Below, piece by piece: positions 35,639-47,092 of a DNA stretch of 64,000 nt. Source of the stretch: Gigaspora rosea (lineage: Eukaryota; Glomeromycota; Glomeromycetes; Diversisporales; Gigasporaceae); contig QKWP01000522.1 in assembly GCA_003550325.1 (NCBI GenBank), positions 1-64,000 on the forward strand. The letters run 5' to 3'. How positions within the stretch are numbered: the first letter of the stretch is position 1; every line of letters starts with the position of its first letter. The notes below the pieces were generated by a model. The model was not told the DNA's origin. It did no database searches and saw only the letters and a list, made by a program, of their open reading frames with translations. Made by a program: the position numbers and the translations under genes.

Positions 35639-35779
35639 ACTTTGAATTTCTTATTTTTACTTGTTCAATTACTTATTCTTAGATTATTTTAACTATGTGA
35701 GTAACCGTGGCATTTTTTATGTTTATAAAACTAGATGACTGCACGATGTCATTGTGCAAAACTATCTATTGCTGTTTTC

Positions 35780-35853
35780 GAATCCTATCCATAAATTCTG
35801 TATATTACCATAGTTTTAACAATGGTAATACATATGCAGAATTCATAGGATTC
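35780..35853. repeat. Imperfect hairpin inside the gap-containing element
   Basis: GAATCCTATCCATAAATTCTG on the left pairs, with small bulges, with CAGAATTCATAGGATTC on the right. TATTACCAT/ATGGTAATA closes the stem around a 10-base loop. Confidence 0.75.
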
Positions 35854-36266
35854 ACGTTTATACTTGTTAGTGCCGATTTACTGTATTATGATTAAGGAAT
35901 TACCAAGTACGGTTTGTGTATTTTATTTTATTATGTACATACGTACATATCTGACAATAAAAGCTTCTAAAAAAATCAAAAAAATATTTTCTCTGGTAAA
36001 GGCCACTTCTTTTTATGCCACGAATACGAATTTTAGTTCTTAACTATCATTTATGTGAAACTTAGTGTTTATTATTTTCGGAAGTTTTGGAAGTTTCGTC
36101 CAGTTTCGCCCAGTTTCGGAGGTTTCGGAAGTTTCGCCCAGTTTTGCCCAGTTTCGGAGGTTTCGGAGGTTTCGGCTTTGAGACCTTTGGCGAAACTAGG
36201 TTTCGGAGGTTTCGCCAGTTTCGCCCAGCCGAAACTTTCGGTTTAGGCCGAAACACTGACCGTAGT

Positions 36267-37017
36267 ACATATGTACACTAGGCAACAAAAGTAAAGCCCA
36301 TTTATGATTTATCGAATATTAACTCAATAATTATCACATACTTGTTTTTATGTTTATTTAAAATGTATTACATGAAAATGAAAGTAAGCGAAAATAGGTT
36401 CTCAAATTTGCGCGAAGCTTATATATTTCCTCTTTCATTGTTATATTGTTTCTTGTGTTATTCTTGATTATTAAACTAAGCATAATTCATTTATACACTT
36501 TTGATTACCTAATGTCTCGCCGTCATCCCATCTTTTATAGTATTGTATGGGTTGTAGTGAATAATCTAGTTACACACGGGTTCATATTCCGTGCCGAAGG
36601 CACGGTTTATTCAACACCCATATAATAACTATCTTATTGCACGGTGTCTGACGTAACAATTCCGTGCCAAAAAGTAATGAAAAAAGCACGGGCTGTCACA
36701 TAAGACCCGTGCAATATGTCAACCTTACTCATGTTATCTATTTCTTCTTTTTGCATATCGATTTTATTAGGGATAATTTTTCGTAGCACTAAAATAATTT
36801 GTGCAATCTCAAAATTGAATTAGATTGATTATACAATAGTTGGGATATTCCTTCATATGATTGTACAATGGCTGAAACATTCTTTCATAAGATGTACAAT
36901 AGTTGGAACATTCCTTCATAATAATGTAATTCATTTATAAATAAACAAGGACTGTGTGTAAGAAAAAATATATTGGATTTCGATTTCTTCGACATAAAAC
37001 CTACATAGTCAAGAATA
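36267..37017. other. 5' flank of copy B with a private insertion
   Basis: Homology to the upstream region of copy A runs from about 36310 but is interrupted at about 36474-36740. The extra DNA contains inverted GC-rich words: CCGTGCCGAAGGCACGG is a perfect hairpin, and TTGCACGGTGTC is answered by ACCCGTGCAATATG. It is probably another small inverted-repeat element. Its exact ends are not clear. Confidence 0.6.
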
Positions 37018-39044
37018 ATGGTACCACTCAATTATCTTCAAACCAAGTACAAAGAATATTATGAGAAAAATAAGAACTATTGTGAATCTCATATATTCTT
37101 TAGAATTCGGTTTTTCGTTAACGCAATAGGCGTAATTTTATTTTTGACATATTTAGGTTATTTATTAGCTGCACTTGCAGATGATAAGCCAATCACAAAA
37201 ACCGAATATATGTTTATGAATGAACTTGATATACCAGGTATGCTAAACTTTAAGCTAAAGGATGAATTCAATTCAAATGTAACTTATACGCCTAGTGTAA
37301 AAAAGGGAGAAACTTGATTTATTACAGTATTGCAATTTAAGTAACTTATTTAAGTAAAATTCTTCAAATTTTTATTTATAAACCTAGTCCTGTCTAGACC
37401 AACATCTAACTTTATTTGAACGCCTAGCCTTAATTGTCAAATTTGCTAGTAAATTTTTATAAAAATATATGCGCTATAAAGTATGATGTAATTTGATATC
37501 TATAGATGTTATAAATTATTTGAATAAATATGAAAATTTGAATTTTGTTTTGAATCGAGAATTCAATTTATATTTTTTTTTTTTTTTTAAGAAATCACGC
37601 AGTATTACTCAATATATGAAAAAAAATAACCTTTTTTTTATTTTGTAAATGCTCTAGATATATCAATATGTTCATCTTTTCAAGGTTTAAACATATTGTG
37701 ATTTTAAGTGGAGCGATTTGAAAGTTTCGAATTTCGACAATTGTAGTAACTATATTGCTGCCGAAGTCAAAAACTTTGGTGATCGCCGTGACTTTTGCCG
37801 AATATTCAAGGTTAATAAAACTGTCAAGTATACAGACCCTGAAAAGGAATTATATGGATTACGTAGAGTTGGTTTCTATTTTCAAATAACCAACTTAACT
37901 GCTGCAGAAGAAGCATCTCTTGGCATAGCCTCAATCACTATTCAATTGACTTCTCCTGGTCAGTCATTATATAGTAAATGTCTTTAATTTTCTATTATTC
38001 TATCTCTGACTATCTTTAAAAACAGACTTCAACCCATTGATATATCCTGGACAGGATATAGATAATATGGGCAAGGCAATTAAATCACATTTGTTGTTTC
38101 AATGGAACTTTATTCCTGCAATGGCTGGTTATGCTACAGTGGTTAGATATCTTTATTGTTTGTTAGTAATTTGTTAATGATACTGTCGTGCCTGAAGTTG
38201 ACACTGCCCGAAGTTAAAACTTCATGTGCCTGAAATTGCACTTGAATAAAATTAACCCTGAAATTAGATCATCTTGTACGCATTAGCAGGTAATTTTAGG
38301 CAAGTGTAACTTCAAGTGCTTGAAGTTACAACTTCAAGCAAATGCTAACTTCAGGGCACGACAATATCATTCTTAATATGTAATCTATGTAATCTGTTAT
38401 TTATCCCTTTTATAGTTTAGGTTAGGTTTAGAACTCGATCATATAAATCTATTCTTCCGGTTAACATTGGCACTTTTATTGGATGGGAGTCAAGTTACAA
38501 TGATGCATCATTTATAGAAAGTGAAGTCAGTCAATTTCCTTTTAATCAGAACCCATTTAATATGCCAAATGGGACAACTGGATACTTTTCAGTATCTGCT
38601 GGAAGTTTTATTCAAGAGCAAACCATTGAACAGCGGTAAATTAACTATATTATTATATTATTTAAGATATTATCATAATTTCTAATTTGTGTATTTATAA
38701 ATATATCTAGAACAACCACGATTCTCGGTATTATTTCATCAGCTGGTGGTTTTTATGGTCAGTACATTTAATTTTGTTTAAACCTTACATAGACTCAAAT
38801 CACCAGCTTACAGTTTTGATTAATAATAGGTGCTATAATGTATATTTATTCGCTTTTATATGGTAATTCCCCATTAAAACCATGGGGAATTATCCATAAA
38901 CACTTTGTTTCTACTGGTAAAATAATTCGATGTGATAATATTTGCGAGAAAGATCAATGTGAATGTATTGAACAAAAACTTTCTGAATTTAATGGTTTCA
39001 AAAATTTTATCAGCAACTACTGGGCTATACCGAATTGGGATTAA
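37018..39044 (+). pseudogene. Membrane protein of unknown function (copy B, frameshifted)
   Basis: All six exons of copy A are recognisable: 37018-37237, 37685-37958, 38026-38141, 38421-38635, 38711-38757 and 38830-39044, each with intact splice signals. Exon 2 is 5 bp shorter than in copy A. AGATG is missing just after AACATATTG, which puts a TGA in frame only about five codons after the first splice. A direct product would be ~78 residues, keeping only the N-terminal membrane segment (LFVNVIGLILF-like, here RFFVNAIGVILFLTYLGYL). Downstream of the deletion the frame is open and well conserved, so the damage is recent, or an alternative acceptor rescues it. The last exon ends at NWD, earlier than the NWDQKSR of copy A. 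Intron 3 carries a 182-bp MITE. Confidence 0.75.
38183..38364. mobile_element. 182-bp TA-flanked MITE in intron 3 of copy B
   Basis: The ends are CTGTCGTGCCTGAAGTT and AACTTCAGGGCACGACAA, flanked by TA on both sides. GAAGTT/AACTTC words are repeated in both orientations inside. The same intron in copy A (28030-28115) lacks this segment and reads GATATACCATTC at the site, so the insertion occurred after the duplication. Confidence 0.92.
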
Positions 39045-40525
39045 AATCTCGATGAATAGAATCTCGACAGAAAAAATCCGACGAACAGAATCTCGACAAA
39101 CAAATCTTGTCGAAATTTGACCAGAACTATAGTTTATTAATGAATAATGTCTATGTGGTCGCAACTTACGTAAATGTAAAAATCATTCGTGTTATGTTCT
39201 TAATATCTTAAAATATTAATTGTTTTGTGTGCATAGAAATGCTGTATTTAATCCAAAATTTGTAAACAAAAATAGTAAATAAATAAAAACTAACTTTAAT
39301 AAACGTTATTGATGACTATTGCATTGATTAAAGCTGAATTTAATACACTTACTGTTTGATCTCAGAATAATATAAAAAAGAAATTCGATCGAGAGTTTCA
39401 TCATAAATCAATCTCATTAATTGCACCTGGAAGGGATTTACTAATTTCCCCTTCCCCAAGTTCACATTCATCAGTAAATATATATGTATGTAAACCTTCG
39501 AAGGTTTTTACGATGTGTAAAAAAAATGTAAATTTAATGTAAATTTTAGGGATTGGAACCGTTTAACCGTTTAAAAATTGCTCTATAGTTCCGGGCAGAA
39601 TTATGTTGGTCGTAGGCCCGAATTATTTTAATGCCAGCCAAATTAAACGGTTAAACGGCTAAACGATTAAACGATTAAGAAAAATTTTAGGCGGTTCCAT
39701 TTTACGAAAAATTACAGTACATAACAGATAAGATTTATAAAAATTTACAATAAAATTATCGTAAATTTACAAAATTTCTATGTGCTGTAAAAATTTTCCA
39801 GCTATTAGGTAATCGACCAATTAAATTACATTATATTTATAAAAGTGATTCTTTATCGTTTCCCATTTTAACAAAAGAACCACACATATATTTTTTAAAT
39901 GTTTATTTAAATTCTTATTACGCCTTTCACACGAACTAATATAATATTTAAGGAACTATTGTTTATTATACCTTGAGCTGTTATGATAAGACTCGTTAGA
40001 GCCTGTGGAAATCTTTACATATATTCGTGTATAAAGTTTTAAGAAAAACACTCTACCAAGTCTCCTACTGAGTATAAACCAGTCCTAAGAGTGCAGCACA
40101 GAATCTGAAACTGTGTTCTGGTGATACAAGATGAACTGCCAGGAGACAAGGATTAGAGGGTTTAAATAGACAATGCCAGTATGTGGGTTGCAGGTATGAA
40201 TGCTAGTGTAGGATCTTCAAGTGGCTACTTAAATAGGCAACCAAAAGTTGCAGGTTTGGTTAGTTGTACTTTACTTTCATCAATGTACAAATGTTGGAAG
40301 GTCCTCCATGTAGGACACCGAGGTTCATTATATCTTAAATAATCCCCAATGTGAGCACTTTGAATTAAAAAAAAATTTCATTAATATAAAAATCCATACA
40401 CCAAAACTAGAATAAACAAATACAAGAACTCTAACAGAAATAAGCACCAAAAAATAGTGCAATCCAAGCAAAAACTCTACAGTAGTATAAAAAATATATA
40501 TATAACATAACAACTCAAAAAACAA
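39045..40525. other. 3' flank of copy B and spacer
   Basis: Homology to copy A runs to about 39470. At 39549-39695 a small inverted-repeat patch holds GGAACCGTTTAACCG and AAACGGTTAAACGG with GGCGGTTCC at the right, probably a degraded MITE. From about 40010 to 40320 the sequence is less AT-rich (AGTCTCCTACTGAGTATAAA, GTGCAGCACAGAATCTG) but holds no recognised gene. Confidence 0.5.
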
Positions 40526-41095
40526 ACTTGCATTACTGAATTTAACACAACCATACTAATAATTCCAATAATGATAAAGACTCTAACAATGAAATCATAC
40601 CTGAAAAAGAAGTATTAGTAAATACAGAAAAAACCAGTATAATATATACAAGAGATAAAGCATTATTTAATACAGATAAAAAAAAACAAAAAAAAAAAAC
40701 AAAAAAAAGCAATATAACTACATACAAGTAATAAACTTACTGATTTAACAATAACAGTTCTGAAAATTCTAAAAGTAATGCTCTAATAACAAAATTATAC
40801 CTAAAAGAAGAAATGTTAGTAACAAAAAAAGGCAACAAAATAACACAAGTGATAAACTTACTGACTTTAATGATGATGACAACTCAAAAGCAACAAAATC
40901 ACTCTAAAAAGAAAAAATACTAATAATACAAAAAAAAAAATCAACAAAAGGCAATATAATACAAAGTGATAATTACAATAATCTTAATAACTTTAGTAAC
41001 AAAAGCTCTAAAGAAACAACTCTAACAACAAATCTCACTGGAATTAGCTAGTAATATAAAAAAAAAAGTAGTAAAATTTAAAAGCTTACCTGAAG
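40526..41095. repeat. Degenerate tandem repeat, ~110-130 bp units
   Basis: Four loosely similar units share the order ACTTACTGA.TTTAA, then AAAGCTCTAA/ATGCTCTAA, then AACAAAATTATACCT-AAAGAAG, then TTAGTAA. The spacing varies and A-rich linkers differ. No coding potential is visible. Confidence 0.6.
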
Positions 41096-41267
41096 TCATT
41101 TCAAGAAGACCTGAAATTTTTTTTTTTAGATTTTGATAATTTTGTGTTAGATTACAACACATGCATATCAGATAACCAATCAACAAATAATGTGCATTAT
41201 ATAAAAATTAGCATTTAACGTGCATCAAATTAGATTTGATGCTAGAATAGATTTGAGGCACAAATAT

Positions 41268-41575
41268 ATATGGGTTCATATTATTTCGCCAACAATCACT
41301 TTACCGACATAACATTCTACCGACAAAAACTCACTGACAAGTTCATTTTACCGACAGTTTGTTTCACCGAAGTTCATTTCACCGACAAATTTTTTTCAAA
41401 AAGCACCCTTACTTTAGCCCTAATTCTACCTAATTCTACTCTGACCCTAACGACAATGACCAGAATTACTTTGTTGGTGAAATGAGCTTCGGTAAAATAA
41501 ACTGTTGGTGAATAATTGTCGGTGAAATGTTATGTTGGTGAAATAATTGTCGATTAATTGATTGCCACCCTATAT
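41268..41575. mobile_element. Fold-back element with TTCACCGACA motifs (second copy)
   Basis: The left arm repeats TTTACCGACA, TCTACCGACAAAA and TTTCACCGACAAA. The right arm repeats TTGGTGAAAT, GTCGGTGAAATG and TTGTTGGTGAAAT in the opposite orientation. The layout is the same as at 11640-11912. The right end GCCACCCTATA resembles the GCGAATACCCTATA end of that copy. The central segment is short and non-coding. Confidence 0.75.
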
Positions 41576-41930
41576 ATACAGTACTAACATTTCTTTTTGT
41601 TTTAGAATAGAATAGCACAATAGCTAAAATGGATATAGCACAATAGTTAGTATACAATAGTATTTTTTATATAAATAGTGCTAACATTTTTTTCTTTAGA
41701 ACAGAACATAGCATAGTAGCTGAACAAATATAGTACAATAGTTAGTATATAATAGTATTTATATATATATATATACAGTACTAATATTTTATTTTTTTCT
41801 TTAAAACAGAACATAGTATAATAGCTAGAATAAATATAGCACAATAGTTAGTATACAATAGTATTTATATATATATACAGTGCTAATATTTTTTTTTAAA
41901 ACAGACATATCACAATAGCTAGCAGATATG
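41570..41930. repeat. Four tandem ~100-bp units
   Basis: CAGTACTAACATTT or CAGTGCTAATATTT followed by AACAGAACATAG and AGCACAATAGTTAGTAT recurs at about 41580, 41676, 41776 and 41879. Each unit has variable T-runs and (TA)n runs. Confidence 0.8.
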
Positions 41931-42761
41931 AGACATTGGGGTGTGCGGTATACTATGTAAATCAAACCTATATGTGGTTATATAATAAATTTTATTAATA
42001 AATTTTTTGATTTAAATTTTAAATAGATTTAAGGGTAGAGTGTAATAATGTCATAATTATTATGAAACTTATTGTTATGATCATCAGTAATACAAAATAT
42101 CTAATACTAATATGTAATCAAATATTCTAGACATTTTATTTACTATCAAAACCGTGTTTAACTTGTTTTGTTCTATCGCAAAAAAAGTTTTTCTATCACA
42201 ACTATTACTAAATTCTTGATATATTTTTTGAAAAATTAAATATAAAATAATAAATTCTTTGCTTGAAATAAAAATTTAGACATTGAAAATACTATAAATA
42301 TGATTTTTTGATATAAACAAAAAATAAAAAATAACAAAAAGAAATAAAAATTAGCAATAAATAAATAAATAAATAATAAAGTAAAAAATAATAAAAGATC
42401 TAAACTGGTCAATTATAAATCACTAAAAAATAACACTGGCAAGACTGTCAAAAAAAAAAAATAAAAAAATAAAGGATCTAAACTAAAAAATATTTAAAAA
42501 TATAAAAAAAAAATTAAGACAAATATAATTAAATAAATAAAAAAAAATAAAAAAATAAAAATGATTAAAAACAAAAAAATTAAAATAAACTAAAAAAAAT
42601 AATAAATAAATAACAAAAATTAAAAAAAAATAAATAATTAAAAAAAATCTGAAAAATACAACTCTTTCTGACGATCCCTTGTACCAAACCTTCCACAAAA
42701 ATCGAACTACGAAAAACTATACAGTTAACATATTTAACACAACAAAACTTCACCAAAGCTG
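41931..42761. other. AT-rich low-complexity spacer
   Basis: The segment 42300-42660 consists mainly of A-runs and AATAAA-type words. The open minus-strand frame across it is a low-complexity Phe/Tyr/Ile string and is not coding. Confidence 0.6.
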
Positions 42762-44815
42762 CTGTCGGGTAGAGCTTTGACTCGGGTCGGGTAACCTATA
42801 TGGGTTAGAAATTCAATGGGTCACGGGTCAAAAACTGGCCTAACCCGGGTCAAACGCGTCAGTATTAAAAATATGTAAACTTTACTAAATTTGTATTATA
42901 AAAAACAGATAAATGCATTATTATGCATATAACCGCATTGTTTAATTCTATAGTTACATGTGATTAGCAAAATAACAATAAATAATTACGCAGAATTTCT
43001 CACTGCCATAAATTATTATTATTTTAATAATTATTCCTTAAAAATAGAGTAATTCAAAGTTAACTTATTTCAAAAAAAGTAGGGTTTAAAAAGACCTATT
43101 TCTGGTTTGAAATTTTGAAATCAGATAATTAAATAGGTGTTATTTGGAGATGAAATTAGCATCTTTAATATATAAATAAGCTTACAAATTAAAAAAAATA
43201 AAGTTTATGAAGTACTGATTTCAAGATAATTACATCACTAATTAATTTGAAATCAGAAACCCTTAGCATTAGGTTTGAATCACCCTAATATCAAAAACTT
43301 TCAAATAAATTATTTACATTTAAAGATAAGTATTTATTTCGTTATGATAATTACATTGTTTCTAATGTCTTATTTAAATTTTTTAAATTTTCAGAAGATT
43401 CCTTATATCCCACTAATTCTTGAAAAAACATTCGTGCGGTAATATTATTATTATTATTTTTTTTAAATGAATTAAAAAAATTTTTTTTTTTTTAGAAAAG
43501 AAATAATCCAGGTTACTGTTCAAATTTTCAAATATGTTTGTAGTTCAATTTAAATACCCGTAAGTGCTTTATTTTTGACTGCTTAGTGCCTGTTTATATC
43601 TGTATCTAATTAATAACAGTTTGTCAGGTTATTAAATTTAATAATTCTAAACCTTTAGATATAAAATTTTATTACTTAGCCAAAAACGTGTGAGATGGGC
43701 CAAAGCTTCAAAGCTGCTTTAAGGAATAAAATTGATTTGACAAACTGAGAATTAAAACTTGTTCTTTGTTCGGTAATCGTAAGACCTGCGGAAGAAAAAA
43801 GGCGTTCAGATGGCACCGACGTGGCCGGAATGGAAAGATACTTGCAGGCAAGTTTTGCAAAAATAGGATAGTCAGTTTTCTTGAGGCCCACCACTGAAGT
43901 ATGTCTGTTTCACTCGGAACCCTTGGTAGTGATAAATATGAATTGAATTCACAGTTAGGTATATCATTATCATTTTGACTTGAATGATCTTGAACTATAG
44001 TATTAGAGAAAATATCTTCTTCATTATTCATTATGTTACTATGTGCTGTATTTAATAAACTATCCGATCCATAATGGTTAGTAGCAAATTCAAGATATTC
44101 CATATGTGCTTCTAAAATAGTTAGATCTTTTTTGTTTTCTGTAAATATTTGCATGTCCTTTGTTCGCAAATCGAAAAAAGCAGCAAGTTGAATAGGTTTT
44201 GTTGGTTCTGAAAATTGCTCTTGAATTGGTTTAAGAAGACAACTTCCAAATTTCCGAATATCAACATTATTTACTATCGTATTATCAAGCCTTATTTTAA
44301 TGAAATTAATAGCAAACCATGCTTGTGAAAGTGTTGGATATTGCGAACCAGATAATTTTCTTGAAATGACCTTATAAGGATGCAATAATTTAACTAACTC
44401 GGCTATTTTTTCTCACTCATTTGATGATAGCTCTTTTTCTTCATAACTTTTTAGAGAACTATTATCACTAATTTTGACTAAAAACGATTTATATTTATAC
44501 AATGCTGGCTTAAGAATTATTAACCGTTTTAATAGATAGAATATCGAATTCCACCTGGTTGAAACATCACGAACTACAAAAGAAAATTATCCCAGTCCTC
44601 CATTTCTATTTGAGCTTCCAAAAGAAATTGCTTCTGCTTTGGGCTTCCACTAAAATGCGAAACAACTTCTTTACATTTTTTAATTAAGTTAGTAATTTCA
44701 AAACATTCTTTTAATGCATCATTAATTGTGAGTTGTAAAGTATGACCAAAACAATGAATTTTAAATAATCTATATTTTCGGCCTAGTTTTTCTAAACATG
44801 ATTTGATATTTGACT

Positions 44816-45003
44816 GTTATCCGACACGTCCTATGTGATCACTGAATGATTTCTGTGTAACTTATTCAGTCACTTTTTAATACAATATACAAAATTCACT
44901 CGTCTCTTATGTGGTGAGTGAATGTTTGCATATTTGTATTAGGAAGTGACCGAATAAGTTACACAGAAATCACTCAGTGATTACGTCAGACATGTCGGAT
45001 AAC
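44816..45003. mobile_element. 188-bp palindromic MITE inside the hAT transposase
   Basis: Ends GTTATCCGACACGTC and GACATGTCGGATAAC. The arms extend imperfectly for about 60 bp (TTTCTGTGTAACTTATTCAG against its complement). It separates coding pieces that should be adjacent, so it inserted into the transposase gene. No clear target duplication. Confidence 0.75.
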
Positions 45004-45069
45004 GAAGTTATCAGTCGAGTCTTTAGTAGATGAATAACCAGTTATCATCTACGACACGACTAATAACTA
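45004..45069. repeat. Second small hairpin next to the palindromic MITE
   Basis: GTTATCAGTCGAGTC and GTAGATGA on the left are answered by TCATCTAC and ACGACTAATAAC on the right, with a few mismatches. It lies directly beside the 188-bp element in the same transposase interruption. Confidence 0.6.
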
Positions 45070-46014
45070 TTACTTATTGATTGTACCACTAACAGTAAGA
45101 TGCTTAAGGCGAAAATTATCTAAAATTTCAATAATTTTATTTAAAAGATGTTCAGATGTATGGGGATATGGGAGATACGAGATGTTACCGATCATTACTT
45201 TCACTTGAAAACTATTATTAATCCAATGAAAAGTAAGACCAATATATGGATCGGCATTATTCAACGTCCACATATCCGTGGTAAATGAAATATAAATAAT
45301 TTCAGCACTATTATGTGCATATTCGCGAAGGTTTTGCAGAATTTTATCCTCAGAATTAATAAGAATTTCCTTCAGATGATCATAACCAAGTACATTAGCT
45401 TGGGTATCAAGTCCTTCAATTATTCTCTTAAATCCCGTGATTGAATAATTGAAAAGGGCTAAAGTTCTTCAACAATAAATGCAGCTATGTTATGATCAAG
45501 ATCTTTTTGTTCGGATTAGTAAGCACATATTTTTTTGCTTTGTTAAATGCCTGTACTATCGTTTCTTGAGAGGATTCTGACATTACCGAAAAATTACATT
45601 TATTTTTTTCATTTATTACAACCTTTGCTTGACCACCTTCTACTATAGCTCATGAGATATAATGTCTATTTCTTAAATGATGCCATAAATTCGAAGTGGA
45701 ACCATCTTTTTGATACTTGATGCGTGGATTACAAGATGTATGACAGCCAAACCAAAACTCTAAATTGTTAACTAACTTTATTTCATAAAATGGTTTAACG
45801 GGACTACTTCCCGGTCTTTCAAATTTTTTTTTGACTATAAGTTGATTGCCAGTTTGTGATAATATGAAGGACCGAAATGAATCATCGTTATCATCTGTAT
45901 AATCAAATTCTGGCCCATCTAAATCAACGTTTTCATGCTCTAACATTATATGATCTTCAGGCTCTAACACCATATTATTGTCAGGCTCTAACACTACATT
46001 ATCTTCAAGTTCTA

Positions 46015-46104
46015 ATGACGTATCTTCCAAATATTCATTGTTTAATGCCGTATCTTCCAAATATTCATTGTTTAATTCCGTATCTTCCAAATATTCATTG
46101 TTCA
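46015..46104 (-). repeat. Three 30-bp coding repeats at the transposase N-terminus
   Basis: Three almost identical 30-bp units encode NNEYLEDTEL, NNEYLEDTAL and NNEYLEDTSL. Weaker LEP(D/E)-type decapeptides follow. Confidence 0.9.
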
Positions 46105-46989
46105 TTATTTTTTTTGCTTTGCTAACTCAAAAATCTAGTTTTTTGATTGAATGTTATAATAAATTAACATTATTAAGCTAAATTTTATATAAAGTAAATG
46201 CATGATATACTGTACTTACAAGATTCTAGTAAATTACAATATTTTTATTCTACGTAGGATAAAATTATATTTTTAATTGATTTTTTATAATATGATAGAT
46301 TATCAGTTATTTTACAGTTGTTTTTTGAGTCAATTTACAATTTTTAAACACGTATTTATAACGATAATGATGATATTGCAAGTGGAGACACTATAGGCAA
46401 TCAAGAAAATAAATTGGGCATTAGAAACTTCATATATATGTACGTACATACAATGAAAAAATCCAAACCTCATAACCCAGGTATGATGTATTTGCCATTG
46501 TCGTTGTTCTTTTCTACACCAATTCCATAAAAGTGATAACGATGGTTTTAAAAATTCCCATAGAATTATCAGCCTTAGCTGATTTTAGATAATGCACTAA
46601 TGCTTTAACTAATTCAACCCAATTCGCTTGACTTTAATGTTAACTACTTCGTGAATAAAAATTTCGATAAAAAAAAATTGTAGCAATTATCCTTCAAATA
46701 CGTACGTACAGTACGTACCTTACTATTTTTGCTTAACGTTATTGGTATATGATTCCTATTTAAAGAAGTCTATTCTTTTTAGGAGTCATTACATCAAAAT
46801 GTTATACCAGTTTTATCGATCTTTCAAATCAGGGATTCTATGATCCTGCATGTTATATTGTAAAAAACAATAGTTATATGCAGGATCCATTTGATTCATA
46901 GAATTCAATTATCTCCCTAATTTGAAAAGTGCATGTTTGTCTACATGACCCGTTGACCCAGGTCATAACCCAGGTCAATATCTGAATGT

Positions 46990-47092
46990 GGACAATTGCA
47001 AAATTTTTTGAAGATACCTATAGAGCTTTGACCCGGACAGCCTGTTCAGGTCAAAGCTCTATAGGTATCTTCAAAAAATTTTGCAATTGTCC
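46990..47092. repeat. Perfect palindrome, 44-bp arms, containing the hAT tip
   Basis: The left arm 46990-47033 and right arm 47049-47092 are exact complements around a 15-base loop. The inner 13 bases of each arm are TAGAGCTTTGACC, the same as the terminus of the surrounding hAT transposon. The outer 31 bases (GGACAATTGCAAAA...) are also inverted copies. Confidence 0.95.

Larger units (their letters stand above)
34170..36258. mobile_element. hAT-like element with TTTCGGA arrays, contains the assembly gap
   Basis: Terminal inverted repeats are CAGTGTTTCGGCCTAAACC and its exact complement. The flanks ACCGTAGC (34162-34169) and ACCGTAGT (36259-36266) match at 7 of 8 bases. CCGAAAC motifs fill 34190-34350 and the inverted GTTTCGGA fills 36080-36240. 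The interior includes 846 unresolved bases, so an internal transposase or a further nested element cannot be excluded. Sequence at 34480-34790 is different in style from the ends and may belong to a nested insertion. Confidence 0.9.
36310..39470 (+). repeat. Segmental duplication, copy B
   Basis: Homologous to 26588-29190 in the same orientation, about 9.8 kb away. The left edge lies just beyond the hAT-like element that ends at 36258, and the right edge is around the shared GGATTTACTAATTTCCC sequence. Confidence 0.9.
43676..46105 (-). pseudogene. hAT transposase (BED finger, dimerisation domain), broken
   Basis: Reading from 46105 downwards, the N-terminus has three 10-aa repeats (NNEYLEDTxL) and an acidic stretch. 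A BED-type zinc finger follows (FGCHTSC, then GSTSNLWHHLRNRH), with a stop at 45650. Shifted frames continue as AAFIVEEL, YDHLKEILINSEDKILQNLR and FTTDMWTLNNADPYIGLTFH (catalytic-core start). Inserted fold-back DNA comes next, then KIHCFGHTLQLTINDALKE and VSTRWNSIFYLLKRL. The C-terminus has the hAT dimerisation domain, CKYLSIPATSVPSERLFSSA, one frame away from the preceding WWASRK. At least four frameshifts or stops plus the insertions make it non-functional. The family cuts and pastes hAT elements. Confidence 0.88.

Noticed and set aside
34763..35692. Long open frame across the N run
   Set aside because: It is open only because ambiguous bases contain no stop codons.
42483..42698. Phe/Tyr/Ile-rich minus-strand frame
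   Set aside because: It is the complement of an A-rich low-complexity tract.
45877..46181. Two plus-strand frames with repeated Pro-Asn-Ile-His / Ser-Ser-Lys-Tyr words
   Set aside because: They are antisense shadows of the 30-bp repeats at the start of the hAT transposase.
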